DNA from: Dehalococcoidia bacterium
Lineage (GTDB): Bacteria; Chloroflexota; Dehalococcoidia; Dehalococcoidales; UBA1222
Reading direction: 5' to 3'
NCBI GenBank assembly: GCA_009779255.1
Contig: WREQ01000009.1
Span: 1-44,384 of the forward strand
Length of the DNA stretch: 44,384 nt
Positions 1-9,058 of the stretch are shown here, in pieces. Both the position numbers and the translations under genes were made by a program. The notes beneath the pieces are model-generated. The model ran no database searches. It saw only the letters and a program-made list of their open reading frames with translations, and was not told where the DNA came from. Position 1 is the first letter of the stretch. Each line of letters starts with the position of its first letter.

Positions 1-159
1 TTTACTGAACGATATCCCAAGCCGCCGCGGTAGTGGCACATCAACAGTGCAAATTCTAATTATGCGGCTGGTCAGTGGGGTACCTGCCATCCTGTCTGAA
101 GCCCAATGAAGCAAAAGTGAGGTCTAGTACCATCAACCGCCTGAACGGGTACAGGGGAT

Positions 160-189
160 TTGACAAACACCATAAGGGTGATGTATAAC
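160..189 (+). promoter_or_regulatory. Promoter of the T-box leader
   Basis: TTGACA (160-165) and TATAAC (184-189) are separated by 18 bp. Transcription would start near 195, just before the first strand of T-box stem I. Bases 1-159 hold no gene or motif that I recognise; ORFs in them are shadows across the leader. Confidence 0.65.
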
Positions 190-538
190 AACTAGGAAAT
201 TTTGCAAGGCGATGATCGGGAACAAGTAGCCTCCCCAACATCTCTTCAGAGAGCCGGCGGCTGGTGCGAGCTGGTGATGAGTTGACTGGCGAATACATCC
301 TGGGAGCCGCGCACCGAACGGCGTAGCTATGGGCTGCACCAAGTAGGCTGCGACGGGATTGCCCGTTACAGCATAAGGGTATGGGATATACCCTGCGAGT
401 GTACGGCTGTGAAGCTGTACTAAAAAGAGGTGGTACCGCGATAATCGCGGCAATGCCACAGGCGCTATGAGGGTTTCGCGCCCTCCGCCGTGTGAAATTG
501 CAGCAGTCGCCCTCGGACGAAAATCCGAGGGCGTTTTT
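190..538 (+). promoter_or_regulatory. T-box riboswitch, predicted tyrosine (UAC) specifier
   Basis: This is a tRNA-sensing transcription attenuator. Stem I runs from about 200 to 320 and shows the GAACAAGTAG segment, the CAGAGAG bulge region and the GGCTGGTGCGAGC distal-loop segment. The specifier-loop 3' strand reads GAA-TAC-A-TCCTGGGAGC, placing codon TAC (294-296) where the codon sits in characterised T-boxes. The T-box core GTGGTACCGCG is at 430-440. The fourth base of its TGGT bulge would pair with an A discriminator base, as tRNA-Tyr has. A terminator follows at 508-538. Uncharged tRNA-Tyr is therefore expected to raise expression of the downstream transporter and ligase. The T-box identity is secure; the Tyr assignment depends on the loop alignment. 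Confidence 0.93.
508..538 (+). terminator. T-box intrinsic terminator
   Basis: A 10-bp perfect stem (CGCCCTCGGA / TCCGAGGGCG) with a six-base loop is followed by TTTTT. It lies 33 bp before the symporter start and is the OFF-state hairpin of the T-box. Confidence 0.9.
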
Positions 539-570
539 ATTTTAATATCAGAAAGAGAGGTGCTAGGGAA

Positions 571-2139
571 ATGTTCATCAAGATTCTGCTGTTGGTTATC
601 TTCTTCGCGATAACAATCTTTGTAGGGCTATATTTTCGCAAAAGGGCATCCAACGTAAATGACTTTGTACTGGGTGGCAGATCAGTCGGACCATGGCTTT
701 CTGCTTTTTCCTACGGCGTCACATATTTTTCTGCCGTGGTGTTTGTGGGATTTGCGGGGCAGTTCGGCTGGAGATTCGGTGCCGCCGCGGTCTGGATAGG
801 TCTCGGCAATGCTTTCATCGGTTCCTTGGCGGCATGGTTCGTGCTGGGACGCCGCACCCGCCTTATGACGCATCACCTGAAGGCCGCCACCATGCCGGCC
901 TTCTTCGGCACCCGTTATTTTTCCCAGGCGCTCAAAATCGCTGCGGCACTCATCGTCTTTATCTTCCTAATACCATATACCGCCTCTCTTTACAATGGCC
1001 TTTCCCGACTCTTTGAAATGGCCTTCAATATTCCTTTCGCCTACTGCATCATAGCCATGGGCGTTCTGACCGCCATTTTCGTGGTGGCGGGAGGTTATCT
1101 CGCCACCGTGGTCAACGATTTGATTCAGGGTACGATCCAACTCGTCGGAATCATCGCGGTTGTGGTAGTAGCGATCACTTCAAAAGACGGCCTCTTCGCA
1201 GCCTTCAGGGGTCTTTCTGAAGTCAGCGACGAAGTAGCTGGCATCGCGGCCGGCGGTTTCACCACCATCTTCGGACCCAACCCTATCGACCTGTTGGGAG
1301 TGGTCATCCTAACTTCGCTCGGCGTATGGGGATTGCCGCAGATGGTGGCCCGTTTCTATTCAATCAAGTCGGAAAAGATGATTCCCAAAGGCGCGATAGT
1401 CTCTACGATTTTCGCCCTGTTTGTGGCGGGCGGCTGCTATTTCCTCGGCAGCTTCGGCCGTTTGTGGTCCGACGACATCGGCATGGTGGCAAACGCAGCG
1501 GGCACCATGCTTGTTCCGGCAAACGGATTTGACTCTGTTATCCCAACTATCCTTTCTCAAATGGGCGAGGTCATGATAGGCGTTGTAATCGTCCTGGTCT
1601 TCGCGGCCTCAATCTCCACACTTTCTTCTCTGGTTATGGCGTCGGCCTCGACCCTTACGCTCGACTTTTTGAAGGGACACGTAATCAAACAGCTCAATGA
1701 GAAAGGGCAACTGCTCATCATCCGGGGGTTGATAGTGGTCTTCATCATCATTTCCTCCTCTATCGCCATCATGCAGATCAACGGGGTTTTCAAAGGCAAC
1801 CTGAGCTTCATCGCGGATCTGATGGGTGTTTCATGGGGCGCTCTGGCCGGATCGTTCCTCGCGCCGTTCCTTTATGGGCTGTACTGGAAACGCGCCAGTG
1901 CTGTTTCCGTCTGGTGCTGCTTTATCTTCAGCACCTCGGTCATGATACTCAACATCTTCTTCAGAAGCTCTTTCCCGTCAATTCTGCAGTCGCCTATCAA
2001 TGCCGGAGCCTTCTGTATGCTGGCCGGACTGGTCATCGTGCCGCTGGTAAGCGCCTTTACCAAAGTGAAGGACAAAGCCGCGGTGGAGGAACAGTTCTCC
2101 TGCTATGAAACAGCCAAACTACCGGAAAGGACTGCGTGA
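571..2139 (+). CDS. Sodium:solute symporter (SSS) family transporter
   Basis: This is a 522-residue integral membrane protein of the SSS/PutP type, with about 13 hydrophobic segments and the family-typical GGYLATVVNDLIQG stretch near residue 174. SSS proteins couple Na+ entry to uptake of amino acids, sugars, carboxylates or vitamins. The N-terminus begins with a membrane segment followed by a FRKRASNVNDFVLGGRS motif typical of the family. The start ATG is 8 nt after AGAGAGGTG. The Tyr-type T-box directly upstream suggests an amino-acid or related aromatic substrate, but sequence alone does not fix the substrate. The stop overlaps the GTG of the next gene (GTGA), so the two are co-transcribed and probably translationally coupled. 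Confidence 0.9.
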   Translation: MFIKILLLVIFFAITIFVGLYFRKRASNVNDFVLGGRSVGPWLSAFSYGVTYFSAVVFVGFAGQFGWRFGAAAVWIGLGNAFIGSLAAWFVLGRRTRLMTHHLKAATMPAFFGTRYFSQALKIAAALIVFIFLIPYTASLYNGLSRLFEMAFNIPFAYCIIAMGVLTAIFVVAGGYLATVVNDLIQGTIQLVGIIAVVVVAITSKDGLFAAFRGLSEVSDEVAGIAAGGFTTIFGPNPIDLLGVVILTSLGVWGLPQMVARFYSIKSEKMIPKGAIVSTIFALFVAGGCYFLGSFGRLWSDDIGMVANAAGTMLVPANGFDSVIPTILSQMGEVMIGVVIVLVFAASISTLSSLVMASASTLTLDFLKGHVIKQLNEKGQLLIIRGLIVVFIIISSSIAIMQINGVFKGNLSFIADLMGVSWGALAGSFLAPFLYGLYWKRASAVSVWCCFIFSTSVMILNIFFRSSFPSILQSPINAGAFCMLAGLVIVPLVSAFTKVKDKAAVEEQFSCYETAKLPERTA

Positions 2140-3776
2140 CCATGCCCATTACGGATATACTGGCCCGGAACGCAGAACTGTACGGTGATAAAAAATGCCT
2201 GACAGAAATCAACCCGGAGCTGGAGGAAAAACACGCGCAGACGTGGAAAGAGTTTGCTTTGGTGGAATCGGCACCAGACTCCCGCTATCGCAAGGAGCTG
2301 ACGTGGCGCTCGTTTGACGAAAAGGCCAACCAGTTTGCCAATCTGCTGCTTGATCACGGATGCAAGCGCGGCGATAAAGTCGGCATACTGCTGATGAACT
2401 GCATTGAGTGGCTCCCTATCTATTTCGGGACGATGAAGGCAGGCGCGATTGTTGTTCCGCTCAACTTCAGATACTCGTCGGATGAGATAAAATATGCGCT
2501 TGGACTGGCGGATGTTTCCCTGCTGGTTTTCGGGGTTGAATTTATCGACCGGATGCGGGAAATAAAAGATGATATTCCCGCCGTGCGCGAGTTGTTCTTT
2601 GTTGGCGAAGAGTGTCCGGATTTCGCGCAGAGCTACGATGAGCTTGCCCAATCCTGCTCCGTGCTGGCGCCATGCGTGGAATTGTCGGATGAAGACGATG
2701 CCGCGATATATTTTTCGTCCGGAACCACAGGTTTCCCGAAGGCTATTCTGCATTCGCATTTGAGCCTTATTACGGCCTGCAAAGTGGAACAGAACCATCA
2801 CAATCAGTCGCACGAGGACATCTTTCTGTGCATCCCCCCGCTTTATCACACCGGTGCCAAGATGCACTGGTTCGGCAGCCTGCTTGTCGGCGGCAGCGCA
2901 ATACTGCTGCGCGGCATACGCCCGAAATGGATTATCGAAACCATTGCGAACGAGCGGGTGTCGATTGTATGGCTGCTGGTGCCATGGGCGCAGGATATTC
3001 TCGACGCCATCGAAAACGGCGAAATAAAGCTGGCCGATTACGATTTGAGCGCGTGGCGGCTTATGCATATAGGCGCACAGCCCGTTCCGCCAAGCCTGAT
3101 CCGGCGCTGGAAAAAGTATTTTCCGCATCATGAATACGACACGAATTATGGGCTTTCTGAGTCAAGCGGCCCCGGAGCGGTGCATCTTGGTGTGGAGAAT
3201 ATACACAAGGTGGGTGCAATCGGTATAGCCGGCTATGGCTGGCAGATCAAAATTGTCGATGAGCACGGCATAATCGTAAAACGCGGTGACGTGGGGGAGT
3301 TGATACTGCGCGGAGACAGTGTCATGAAATGCTACTACAAAGACCCCGAAGCTACAGCGGCGACAATCAAGGATGGCTGGCTGTATACGGGAGATATGGC
3401 CATCGAAGACGAGGACGGGTTTATTTTCCTTGTCGACAGAAAAAAGGATGTGATTATCACGGGCGGCGAGAACATCTATCCGGTTCAAATTGAATCGTTT
3501 CTGCGCGGCCACGACAAGATCAAAGACGCCGCCGTGATAGGTATGGCGGATTACAGACTGGGAGAAATAACCGCGGCGATTATTGAAATAAAACCGGGCT
3601 TGGAATGCGGAGAGGATGAAATCCGGCAGTTTTGCACCCAACTTCCGCGCTACAAGCGTCCGCACCGGATTATTTTTGATACTGTGCCACGCAATGCCAC
3701 GGGAAAAATCGAAAAGCCGAAACTGCGCACGAAGTACTGCGGCGGTAGCATTGTAAAACAGCAGATAGATACCTGA
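2136..3776 (+). CDS. AMP-dependent acyl-CoA synthetase/ligase
   Basis: A class I adenylate-forming enzyme of 544-546 residues that activates a carboxylic acid as acyl-AMP and then transfers it to CoA. Visible core motifs are the P-loop SSGTTGFPKAI (~190), NYGLSESSG (~335), YTGD (~415), DRKKDVIITGGENIYP (~430-445) and the C-terminal NATGKIEK with the catalytic Lys (~520). Translation may start at GTG 2136 (overlapping the symporter stop) or ATG 2142; GGAAAGG at 2124-2130 suits either. The substrate is unknown: the carnitine/crotonobetaine, medium-chain and aryl-CoA ligase families share these motifs. Sharing a Tyr-type T-box operon with a transporter makes an aromatic or amino-acid-derived acid conceivable. 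Confidence 0.9.
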   Translation: MTMPITDILARNAELYGDKKCLTEINPELEEKHAQTWKEFALVESAPDSRYRKELTWRSFDEKANQFANLLLDHGCKRGDKVGILLMNCIEWLPIYFGTMKAGAIVVPLNFRYSSDEIKYALGLADVSLLVFGVEFIDRMREIKDDIPAVRELFFVGEECPDFAQSYDELAQSCSVLAPCVELSDEDDAAIYFSSGTTGFPKAILHSHLSLITACKVEQNHHNQSHEDIFLCIPPLYHTGAKMHWFGSLLVGGSAILLRGIRPKWIIETIANERVSIVWLLVPWAQDILDAIENGEIKLADYDLSAWRLMHIGAQPVPPSLIRRWKKYFPHHEYDTNYGLSESSGPGAVHLGVENIHKVGAIGIAGYGWQIKIVDEHGIIVKRGDVGELILRGDSVMKCYYKDPEATAATIKDGWLYTGDMAIEDEDGFIFLVDRKKDVIITGGENIYPVQIESFLRGHDKIKDAAVIGMADYRLGEITAAIIEIKPGLECGEDEIRQFCTQLPRYKRPHRIIFDTVPRNATGKIEKPKLRTKYCGGSIVKQQIDT

Positions 3777-4116
3777 CCATCACCAACAATCGGTGACGTC
3801 GGCATTTCAAGGGCTTCCCGATCCCAGAACCTTGTCGTGGAGACAGGTTGTCATGGACCGGCGAGCAAAGACCATCTGCTTATCAGTGTAGCGTGGTTTA
3901 TTCGTATGGACAACATCCCATCGAACGAGTGTTGTCAAGTATGTCTGCCAAAAAACCTCTGTAAATGCAGGACGGGACCTCTGGCTGGCTTAGTCCTGCA
4001 TGGGTTTGTGTGGATAATTCAACTAATCACGGTTACGAGCGTATACTCATATTTCTTTGAAAATGCTCATACTGCAAAGCAACTTTCAAAACGATTGGGC
4101 TTTAGCGAACGCTTTC
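3777..4116. other. Intergenic region without a recognisable gene
   Basis: This 340-bp stretch separates convergent genes. It contains a 7-8 bp inverted repeat (TGCAGGAC ... GTCCTGCA, about 3966-4001) without a T-run. The ORF at 3837-4232 runs antisense into the real minus-strand gene and resembles no family, so I treat the region as non-coding. Confidence 0.5.
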
Positions 4117-4590
4117 TCAACTCTCATTCGAACCTGCCATGGTTCCCATTTCAATCAGTTCATAACCAAGGACTTTTGCGGACTTCATATACTCCTGTAT
4201 CAAATGCTCAAACAACGAGCCTAGTGATTTAGCGAATAACTCCTCCTTCTCTTTGTCGATTATCTCTCCTTCAGTCACGCCTGAGACAAATAGATAGCGT
4301 GTCTCCCAGATAAGTTTCTGTCCGTCAGCAGTTGCCAAGTATGCATTTTTTGTGAGAAGCTCAAGAATTGGCCTTAACACCACCCCGTTGTTGCTATCAA
4401 TCGCAAAGCCAAATTCATTTTCTGCTCCAAGCCCACTTACAAGAACAAAGAACGGATGATATAGACCATTGAATTTTTCACGGATAATACTGAGCTTCCT
4501 GTCCCGTTTATATCCGATATTAGTCAGAAAATATCCCATTGCAAAAGTAATGACCGGGATAAAAAACTGCAGAACATCATAAATACCCAT
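4117..4590 (-). CDS. Small membrane-anchored protein of unknown function
   Basis: 157 residues from the start chosen here. The protein has one N-terminal membrane segment (about residues 5-25, FFIPVITFAMGYFLTNIG) followed by a soluble, mainly helical domain. I do not recognise a family. The ORF track begins at a TTG 15 bp upstream, but that TTG overlaps GGAGGT, an excellent Shine-Dalgarno site 7 nt before ATG 4590, so ATG 4590 is the likely start. Base composition is more AT-rich than in neighbouring pheT, hinting at an accessory gene. No conserved partner lies nearby. Confidence 0.7.
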   Translation of the reverse strand: MGIYDVLQFFIPVITFAMGYFLTNIGYKRDRKLSIIREKFNGLYHPFFVLVSGLGAENEFGFAIDSNNGVVLRPILELLTKNAYLATADGQKLIWETRYLFVSGVTEGEIIDKEKEELFAKSLGSLFEHLIQEYMKSAKVLGYELIEMGTMAGSNES

Positions 4591-4829
4591 TCGTTTTACC
4601 TCCAAAACCGACCTTCATGGTGTATAAACCCTCTGCGATACTCAAAGTATCTAATCGCCTGCGGCAAGTGATTTTACTCTACATACATGACGGTGACAAC
4701 ATCCACTCCAGAAATTTGATTTTTCAGGAGCAAGGTCAAAAGCCAAGGACAAGACAGGCAAAAACATGTTACTATTGATGTGTTCTTTAATCCGTGCGGG
4801 CAAAATTGCTTTCTTGTGGGATTTAATCT

Positions 4830-7229
4830 ATGAAATGTTCGCTCAAATGGCTTAAGAAATACGTTGACATCGACGGCATCGCCCCGGAGGCGCTGGCGAA
4901 ACGCATCACGCAGGCCGGCACCGAAGTGGCGCGTATCGAAATTATCGGCGGCTGGAACAACGTCTATATTGGTCGTATCGCCGCCGTCAACCCCCACCCC
5001 AACGCCGACCGCCTGAGGCTGGCCACTGTAGAACTAGGCAGCGAACAGGCCACCGTGGTCTGCGGCGCGCCGAATCTGGTCACCGGCGATAAAATCGCCT
5101 TCGCCAAAGCCGGCGCCAACCTCATCGATGGACACACCGGCGAAAAAACCACTCTCAAACCATCTAAAATCCGCGGCGTTCTTAGCGATGGCATGATCTG
5201 CTCCGAAATGGAGTTGGGGCTTTCGAGGAATCACGATGGCATCCTGGTGCTGCCGGACGACGCTCCGCTGGGCGGCCTGGTGGCGGATTATTTGGGAGAC
5301 ATAATTTTTGACCTGGAGGTCACCCCCAACCGCCCCGACATGCTGTCAATGCTGGGCATCGCCCGCGAGGCGGCAGCGCTCACCGGCAACTCCGCGCATG
5401 AGCCTGACCTCGGCTATACCGAAGCGGGTGAGCCAATCGAAAAGCGTGTTTCAGTAGAGATTCAGAATACGGAGCTGTGCCCGCGCTACTGCGCAGCACT
5501 GGTCACCGGCGTCAAAATCGGACCTTCGCCCGGCTGGCTCAAAGAGGCGGTCAATTCCGCCGGCATACGCTCCATCAACAACGTGGTAGACATCGCCAAC
5601 TTTGTGATGATGGAGTACGGTCAGCCGCTGCACACCTTTGATTATGACAAAATCAGCGGCGCTGCAATCAACGTGCGCTGCGCCACGGAGGGCGAAACAC
5701 TGAAAACCCTCGACGGCGCCGAACACCGACTCTCCTCCGACACACTCGTCATTGCCGACCCGCGGGGCGCGATTGCGGTGGCTGGAGTGATGGGCGGAGC
5801 ATCCACCGAGGTAACTGAAGCCACCACCGCGATTCTGCTGGAATCCGCCAGCTTCAAGGCCTCCAGCATACACAACACCCGAATGCGCCTCAAACTGCCC
5901 AGCGAAGCCTCATACCGCTTTGAACGAGGCATCCGCGCCGACTTGGCGCTGCCCGCTGCCCGCCGCGCCGTACAGTTGATGGTAGAAATCTGCGGCGGCG
6001 ATGCCGCCGCTGGCATTATTGACGTATACCCCGGACGCAAAGAGCCGAAGTCGCTCGTCATAACCGCCGCCGAGGTAAAGCGCATACTGGGCATTGAGGT
6101 AGCAGCGGAGGAAATCGAAAAGCATCTTACGGCGGTGAGCTGCCATGTTGAAAAACAGTCCGACACCGCCTTCGCCGTCACCGCGCCGTACTGGAGAAGC
6201 GACCTGCGCATCGAAGCCGATTTCATCGAGGAAATCGCCCGCGTTATGGGCTACGAGCACATCCCCGACCGCCCGCTCTCCGGCGCACTGCCGATGCAAA
6301 ACCCCGACCCCCGGCTGGGACTGCGGCTGAAGTTGCGCCAGACGCTGTCGGGTTTTGGCTTCAGCGAAATCGTGACCTGCGCGCTTACCGACAAACAGAG
6401 CCTCGAAAAAGGGCTTAACGCGCCTTTATCTATTGAGCCGCTGCGCGTGCGGCACCCCATGTCCGCCGATCAGGAGTTCCTGAGAACTTCGCTGCGCGGC
6501 GGTGTCCTGGCGGCGCTGACCGCCAACGTGCGCCGCGAGGATGGCGTTATCGCCATGTTTGAGGCCGGACGCGTCTACCTGCCAAAGGCCGGTGAACTGC
6601 CGGACGAGCCGGAAATGCTGTGCGGCGCGCTGACCTCCACCGGAGCGTCCCGGACGTGGCTGGACCGGAAAGAGCCGGTTGATTTCTTCGATGCCAAGGG
6701 CGTGATGGAAGGACTGCTGGCGGCGCTGGAAATCCGGGCGGACTACGCAGAGAGCAGTGACGCAGGGCTGCGCGCGGGCCGACGGGCGGAAGTCAAAATC
6801 GGGAGTGCCGTAGCCGGCGTGCTGGGAGAGATTCACCCCGAAGCGGCGCGGGCTTTCGAACTGCCGCCGAACACATATCTGTTTGAAATCAGCATCGACG
6901 CGCTGATGAATGCACGGGCTGGCGGGCGCTACGAGCCGCTACCAAAATTCCCAGCGGTGACACGCGACCTAGCGCTGGTGCTGGATGAGAGCGTGACCCA
7001 CGCGCAGGTGTTGGAAATTATACGTGGCTTCCCGATGGTGAAGACGGCGGCGCTGTTTGACGTATATTCCGGCAGGCAGCTGGGGGATGGTAAAAAATCG
7101 CTGGCCTACAGCCTGTCCTTCCAATCGCCCGACCACACTCTCACCGACGCCGAAGCAGACAAGGTTTTCGCCGCCATCCTCCAAAAACTGGAGGCATCTC
7201 TCGGCGCAGCGCTGAGAGGGACGGGCTAG
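4830..7229 (+). CDS. pheT: Phenylalanine--tRNA ligase beta subunit
   Basis: 799 residues, full length for bacterial PheT. Domain order: N-terminal MKCSLKWLKKYVD start; EMAPII/OB-type tRNA-binding domain (~40-150, with VCGAPN); B3/B4 editing domain (~210-390); B5 domain (~400-470); catalytic-like core (~480-690); and the ferredoxin-fold anticodon-binding domain (~700-799, starting PKFPAVTRDLALVLDE). With PheS it forms the alpha2beta2 enzyme that charges tRNA-Phe in the cytoplasm. Oddly, pheS is not upstream; the preceding 224 bp hold no ORF or T-box and the gene before that is unrelated and on the other strand. No clear Shine-Dalgarno sequence precedes the ATG. Confidence 0.97.
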   Translation: MKCSLKWLKKYVDIDGIAPEALAKRITQAGTEVARIEIIGGWNNVYIGRIAAVNPHPNADRLRLATVELGSEQATVVCGAPNLVTGDKIAFAKAGANLIDGHTGEKTTLKPSKIRGVLSDGMICSEMELGLSRNHDGILVLPDDAPLGGLVADYLGDIIFDLEVTPNRPDMLSMLGIAREAAALTGNSAHEPDLGYTEAGEPIEKRVSVEIQNTELCPRYCAALVTGVKIGPSPGWLKEAVNSAGIRSINNVVDIANFVMMEYGQPLHTFDYDKISGAAINVRCATEGETLKTLDGAEHRLSSDTLVIADPRGAIAVAGVMGGASTEVTEATTAILLESASFKASSIHNTRMRLKLPSEASYRFERGIRADLALPAARRAVQLMVEICGGDAAAGIIDVYPGRKEPKSLVITAAEVKRILGIEVAAEEIEKHLTAVSCHVEKQSDTAFAVTAPYWRSDLRIEADFIEEIARVMGYEHIPDRPLSGALPMQNPDPRLGLRLKLRQTLSGFGFSEIVTCALTDKQSLEKGLNAPLSIEPLRVRHPMSADQEFLRTSLRGGVLAALTANVRREDGVIAMFEAGRVYLPKAGELPDEPEMLCGALTSTGASRTWLDRKEPVDFFDAKGVMEGLLAALEIRADYAESSDAGLRAGRRAEVKIGSAVAGVLGEIHPEAARAFELPPNTYLFEISIDALMNARAGGRYEPLPKFPAVTRDLALVLDESVTHAQVLEIIRGFPMVKTAALFDVYSGRQLGDGKKSLAYSLSFQSPDHTLTDAEADKVFAAILQKLEASLGAALRGTG

Positions 7230-7282
7230 TCTTTACCGTATCCGGTTTGCCTACCCGGCGTCAAAAAATACTCTCGTAAAAA

Positions 7283-8425
7283 TCAGGTGTTGTCTGCCGT
7301 CAGATATTCCACCGCCCATGCCAGCCAGTCAGTGGACGCGTCCAGCATGATATCCGGTATAATGCCCTCGCCCTCAATCAGATGCCCGTTCGGTGTGTAC
7401 CATCGCGCGATGGTGAGATATATGGCCGAACCGTCCGCCAGCTCATAGAAGGCGTTGACGCTGCCCTTGCCGAAGGTGACTTCCCCAGCGATGACGGCGC
7501 GCCCGTAATCCTGCATGGCGCCGCTGAAAGCCTCCGAGGCCGAGGCGCTGTATTCATCAACCAGCACTACAACCGGCAAATCGGTAGTGACGGAGGTGGA
7601 TACGGTTTTGATCTCGTCCCACGAGCCGTCATTATACCTCATAGTAAGCAGGGTGCCACTCACAAAATGGCTGGCCACGGCGACCAAAGAGGCTGCGGGG
7701 CCGCCAGGATTGCCGCGTAGGTCGATGATGATACCTGCGGCGCCGTCGCGCTGAATTTGCTCCAGAACGGGAACTAGTTCGCTATTGGTGCTGCTACTGA
7801 AGCTGGAGATAACGATGTGAGCAACATCGCCCAGCATCTCGAATGTCACCGTATTGAGTTGGATGTTAGCACGGATGATGGTGAACGCTAGTTCCTGCCC
7901 GTCGCGCCCGATGAGCAGTGTCACAGGGGTGCCAACCGGACCCTGCACCATAGCCACGATCTCGTCGATACTCATGCCCACGGTGGAAACACTGTCGATT
8001 TCAAGCACGATGTCGCCGGCCTGAAGCCCCGCCTTTTCAGCGGGTGAGCCTGGTGTGACCGAGAGCACCGTCATCGCCCCACCCATGACAGCCGCCGTAA
8101 CGCCGATACCGCTGTAGGAGCCGGAAATATTGTTCATCGCCCGCCGGTACTCTTCCGCAGTTAGATAGGCCGAATGCTGGTCGTCCAGCGTATCCACCAT
8201 GGCCTGCACAGCTGCCTGCGCCAACGCCGCGGAGTCCACACTGTCAGGCTCAACATACCACTGGTGTAACACCCACCAAGCTTCACCGACAGTCGCCATA
8301 TGCACGTCAGAAGATGTGGAGCTACGCCCCAGCAGGTAGCCTGCCGCCAATCCGTATCCCAAGGTGACCAATACGACCACCACCGATATAGCGGCAAAAA
8401 CAGCGCGGCGCATAAATGCGGACAT
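7283..8425 (-). CDS. S41-family carboxyl-terminal processing protease (CtpA/Prc-like)
   Basis: 380 residues from ATG 8425. An N-terminal signal anchor (VFAAISVVVVLVTLGYGLAAGYLL) places the protease outside the membrane. A PDZ domain spans about residues 100-185 (GIGVTAAVMGG ... PGSPAEKAGLQAGD) and binds substrate C-termini. The tail-specific protease domain follows, with the nucleophile in YSASASEAF (~296) and the general-base Lys in FGKGS (~320). The ORF track starts at ATG 8440, but AAGGAG lies inside that extension at proper spacing before ATG 8425, which I prefer. The gene converges with pheT (53 bp between stops) and shows no operon partner. Substrates are unknown. Confidence 0.93.
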   Translation of the reverse strand: MSAFMRRAVFAAISVVVVLVTLGYGLAAGYLLGRSSTSSDVHMATVGEAWWVLHQWYVEPDSVDSAALAQAAVQAMVDTLDDQHSAYLTAEEYRRAMNNISGSYSGIGVTAAVMGGAMTVLSVTPGSPAEKAGLQAGDIVLEIDSVSTVGMSIDEIVAMVQGPVGTPVTLLIGRDGQELAFTIIRANIQLNTVTFEMLGDVAHIVISSFSSSTNSELVPVLEQIQRDGAAGIIIDLRGNPGGPAASLVAVASHFVSGTLLTMRYNDGSWDEIKTVSTSVTTDLPVVVLVDEYSASASEAFSGAMQDYGRAVIAGEVTFGKGSVNAFYELADGSAIYLTIARWYTPNGHLIEGEGIIPDIMLDASTDWLAWAVEYLTADNT

Positions 8426-8607
8426 AGTCTTCTCCTTCATGGCATGACGTTCAGCATAGTATACAGCAGGCAGCTACCAGTTTTCAGTAGTAAATAGTCT
8501 GTTTTCAGATTACGTCCCACTTCTCTCCCATGCCATCCCGATCCACCAGGGCAAAAGCCGGAATCCAAGGTGGAATATTGAGTTGTAAGTTTAGGGGCAG
8601 AGTAAAT

Positions 8608-8959
8608 GCGCCAAGCAGGCCTGTAAGCCGAGTTCTGTATCCGCCTAGGGCGGACGGCGACCATCTATCTAGACCTGACGTTGCCGCCAGGCTCATGCGA
8701 CCAACCCGGGGACTGTCCGGGCGCCGTAGCGCCCCCCTATTTGGTCTTGCTCCGGATGGGGTTTGCCCGGCCGGCCGGTCACCCGGCGCGCCGGTGAGCT
8801 CTTACCTCGCCATTTCACCCTTACCCGCCTGAGGCGGGCGGTATGTTTCTGTGGCACTAGCCGTAGGGTCACCCCTCCTGGACGTTATCCAGCATCCTGC
8901 CCGGTGGAGCTCGGACTTTCCTCTCGCCATGACGAGCGGCCGCCCGGCCTGCTTGGCGC
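8608..8959 (-). ncRNA. rnpB: RNase P RNA, bacterial type
   Basis: A 13-bp P1 helix pairs GCGCCAAGCAGGC at the 5' end (8959-8947) with GCCTGCTTGGCGC at the 3' end (8620-8608). Inside lie the universally conserved GAGGAAAGTCCGAGCTCC of P4/J3-4 near the 5' end and the conserved AGAACTCGGCTTACAGGCC at the 3' end. It is 352 nt, normal for a type A RNA. It is the catalytic RNA that removes tRNA 5' leaders; RnpA is not encoded in this window. It is transcribed divergently from the zinc-ribbon gene. No open reading frame in this interval should be called. Confidence 0.96.
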
Positions 8960-8963
8960 TACT

Positions 8964-8992
8964 AATGTATCTGAGCCAGGAACTTATGTCAA
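8964..8992 (-). promoter_or_regulatory. rnpB promoter
   Basis: On the minus strand, TTGACA (8992-8987) and TACATT (8969-8964) are spaced by exactly 17 bp. The predicted start falls within a base or two of the first P1 nucleotide at 8959, so the RNA probably needs little or no 5' processing. Confidence 0.8.
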
Positions 8993-9023
8993 ATTGAAAA
9001 CGAGCGCCGCGGCAAAGCATTTT

Positions 9024-9052
9024 TTGCCATTTGCCCACTACAACGCTAAAAT
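9024..9052 (+). promoter_or_regulatory. Promoter of the zinc-ribbon gene, apparently leaderless
   Basis: TTGCCA (9024-9029), 17-bp spacer, TAAAAT (9047-9052), then only six bases before ATG 9059. A start seven bases after the -10 would be the A of the ATG. No Shine-Dalgarno sequence is present. Confidence 0.6.
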
Positions 9053-9058
9053 AGCGGC

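Noticed and set aside
56-459. Minus-strand ORFs (80 and 108 aa) at the window start
   Set aside because: They run antisense through the T-box riboswitch and have no recognisable domain or ribosome-binding site.
2103-3131. 342-aa minus-strand ORF inside the acyl-CoA ligase
   Set aside because: An antisense shadow of a well-supported gene, with no recognisable motifs.
3837-4232. 131-aa plus-strand ORF
   Set aside because: It overlaps the 3' end of the minus-strand membrane protein gene, has no ribosome-binding site and no family-like features.
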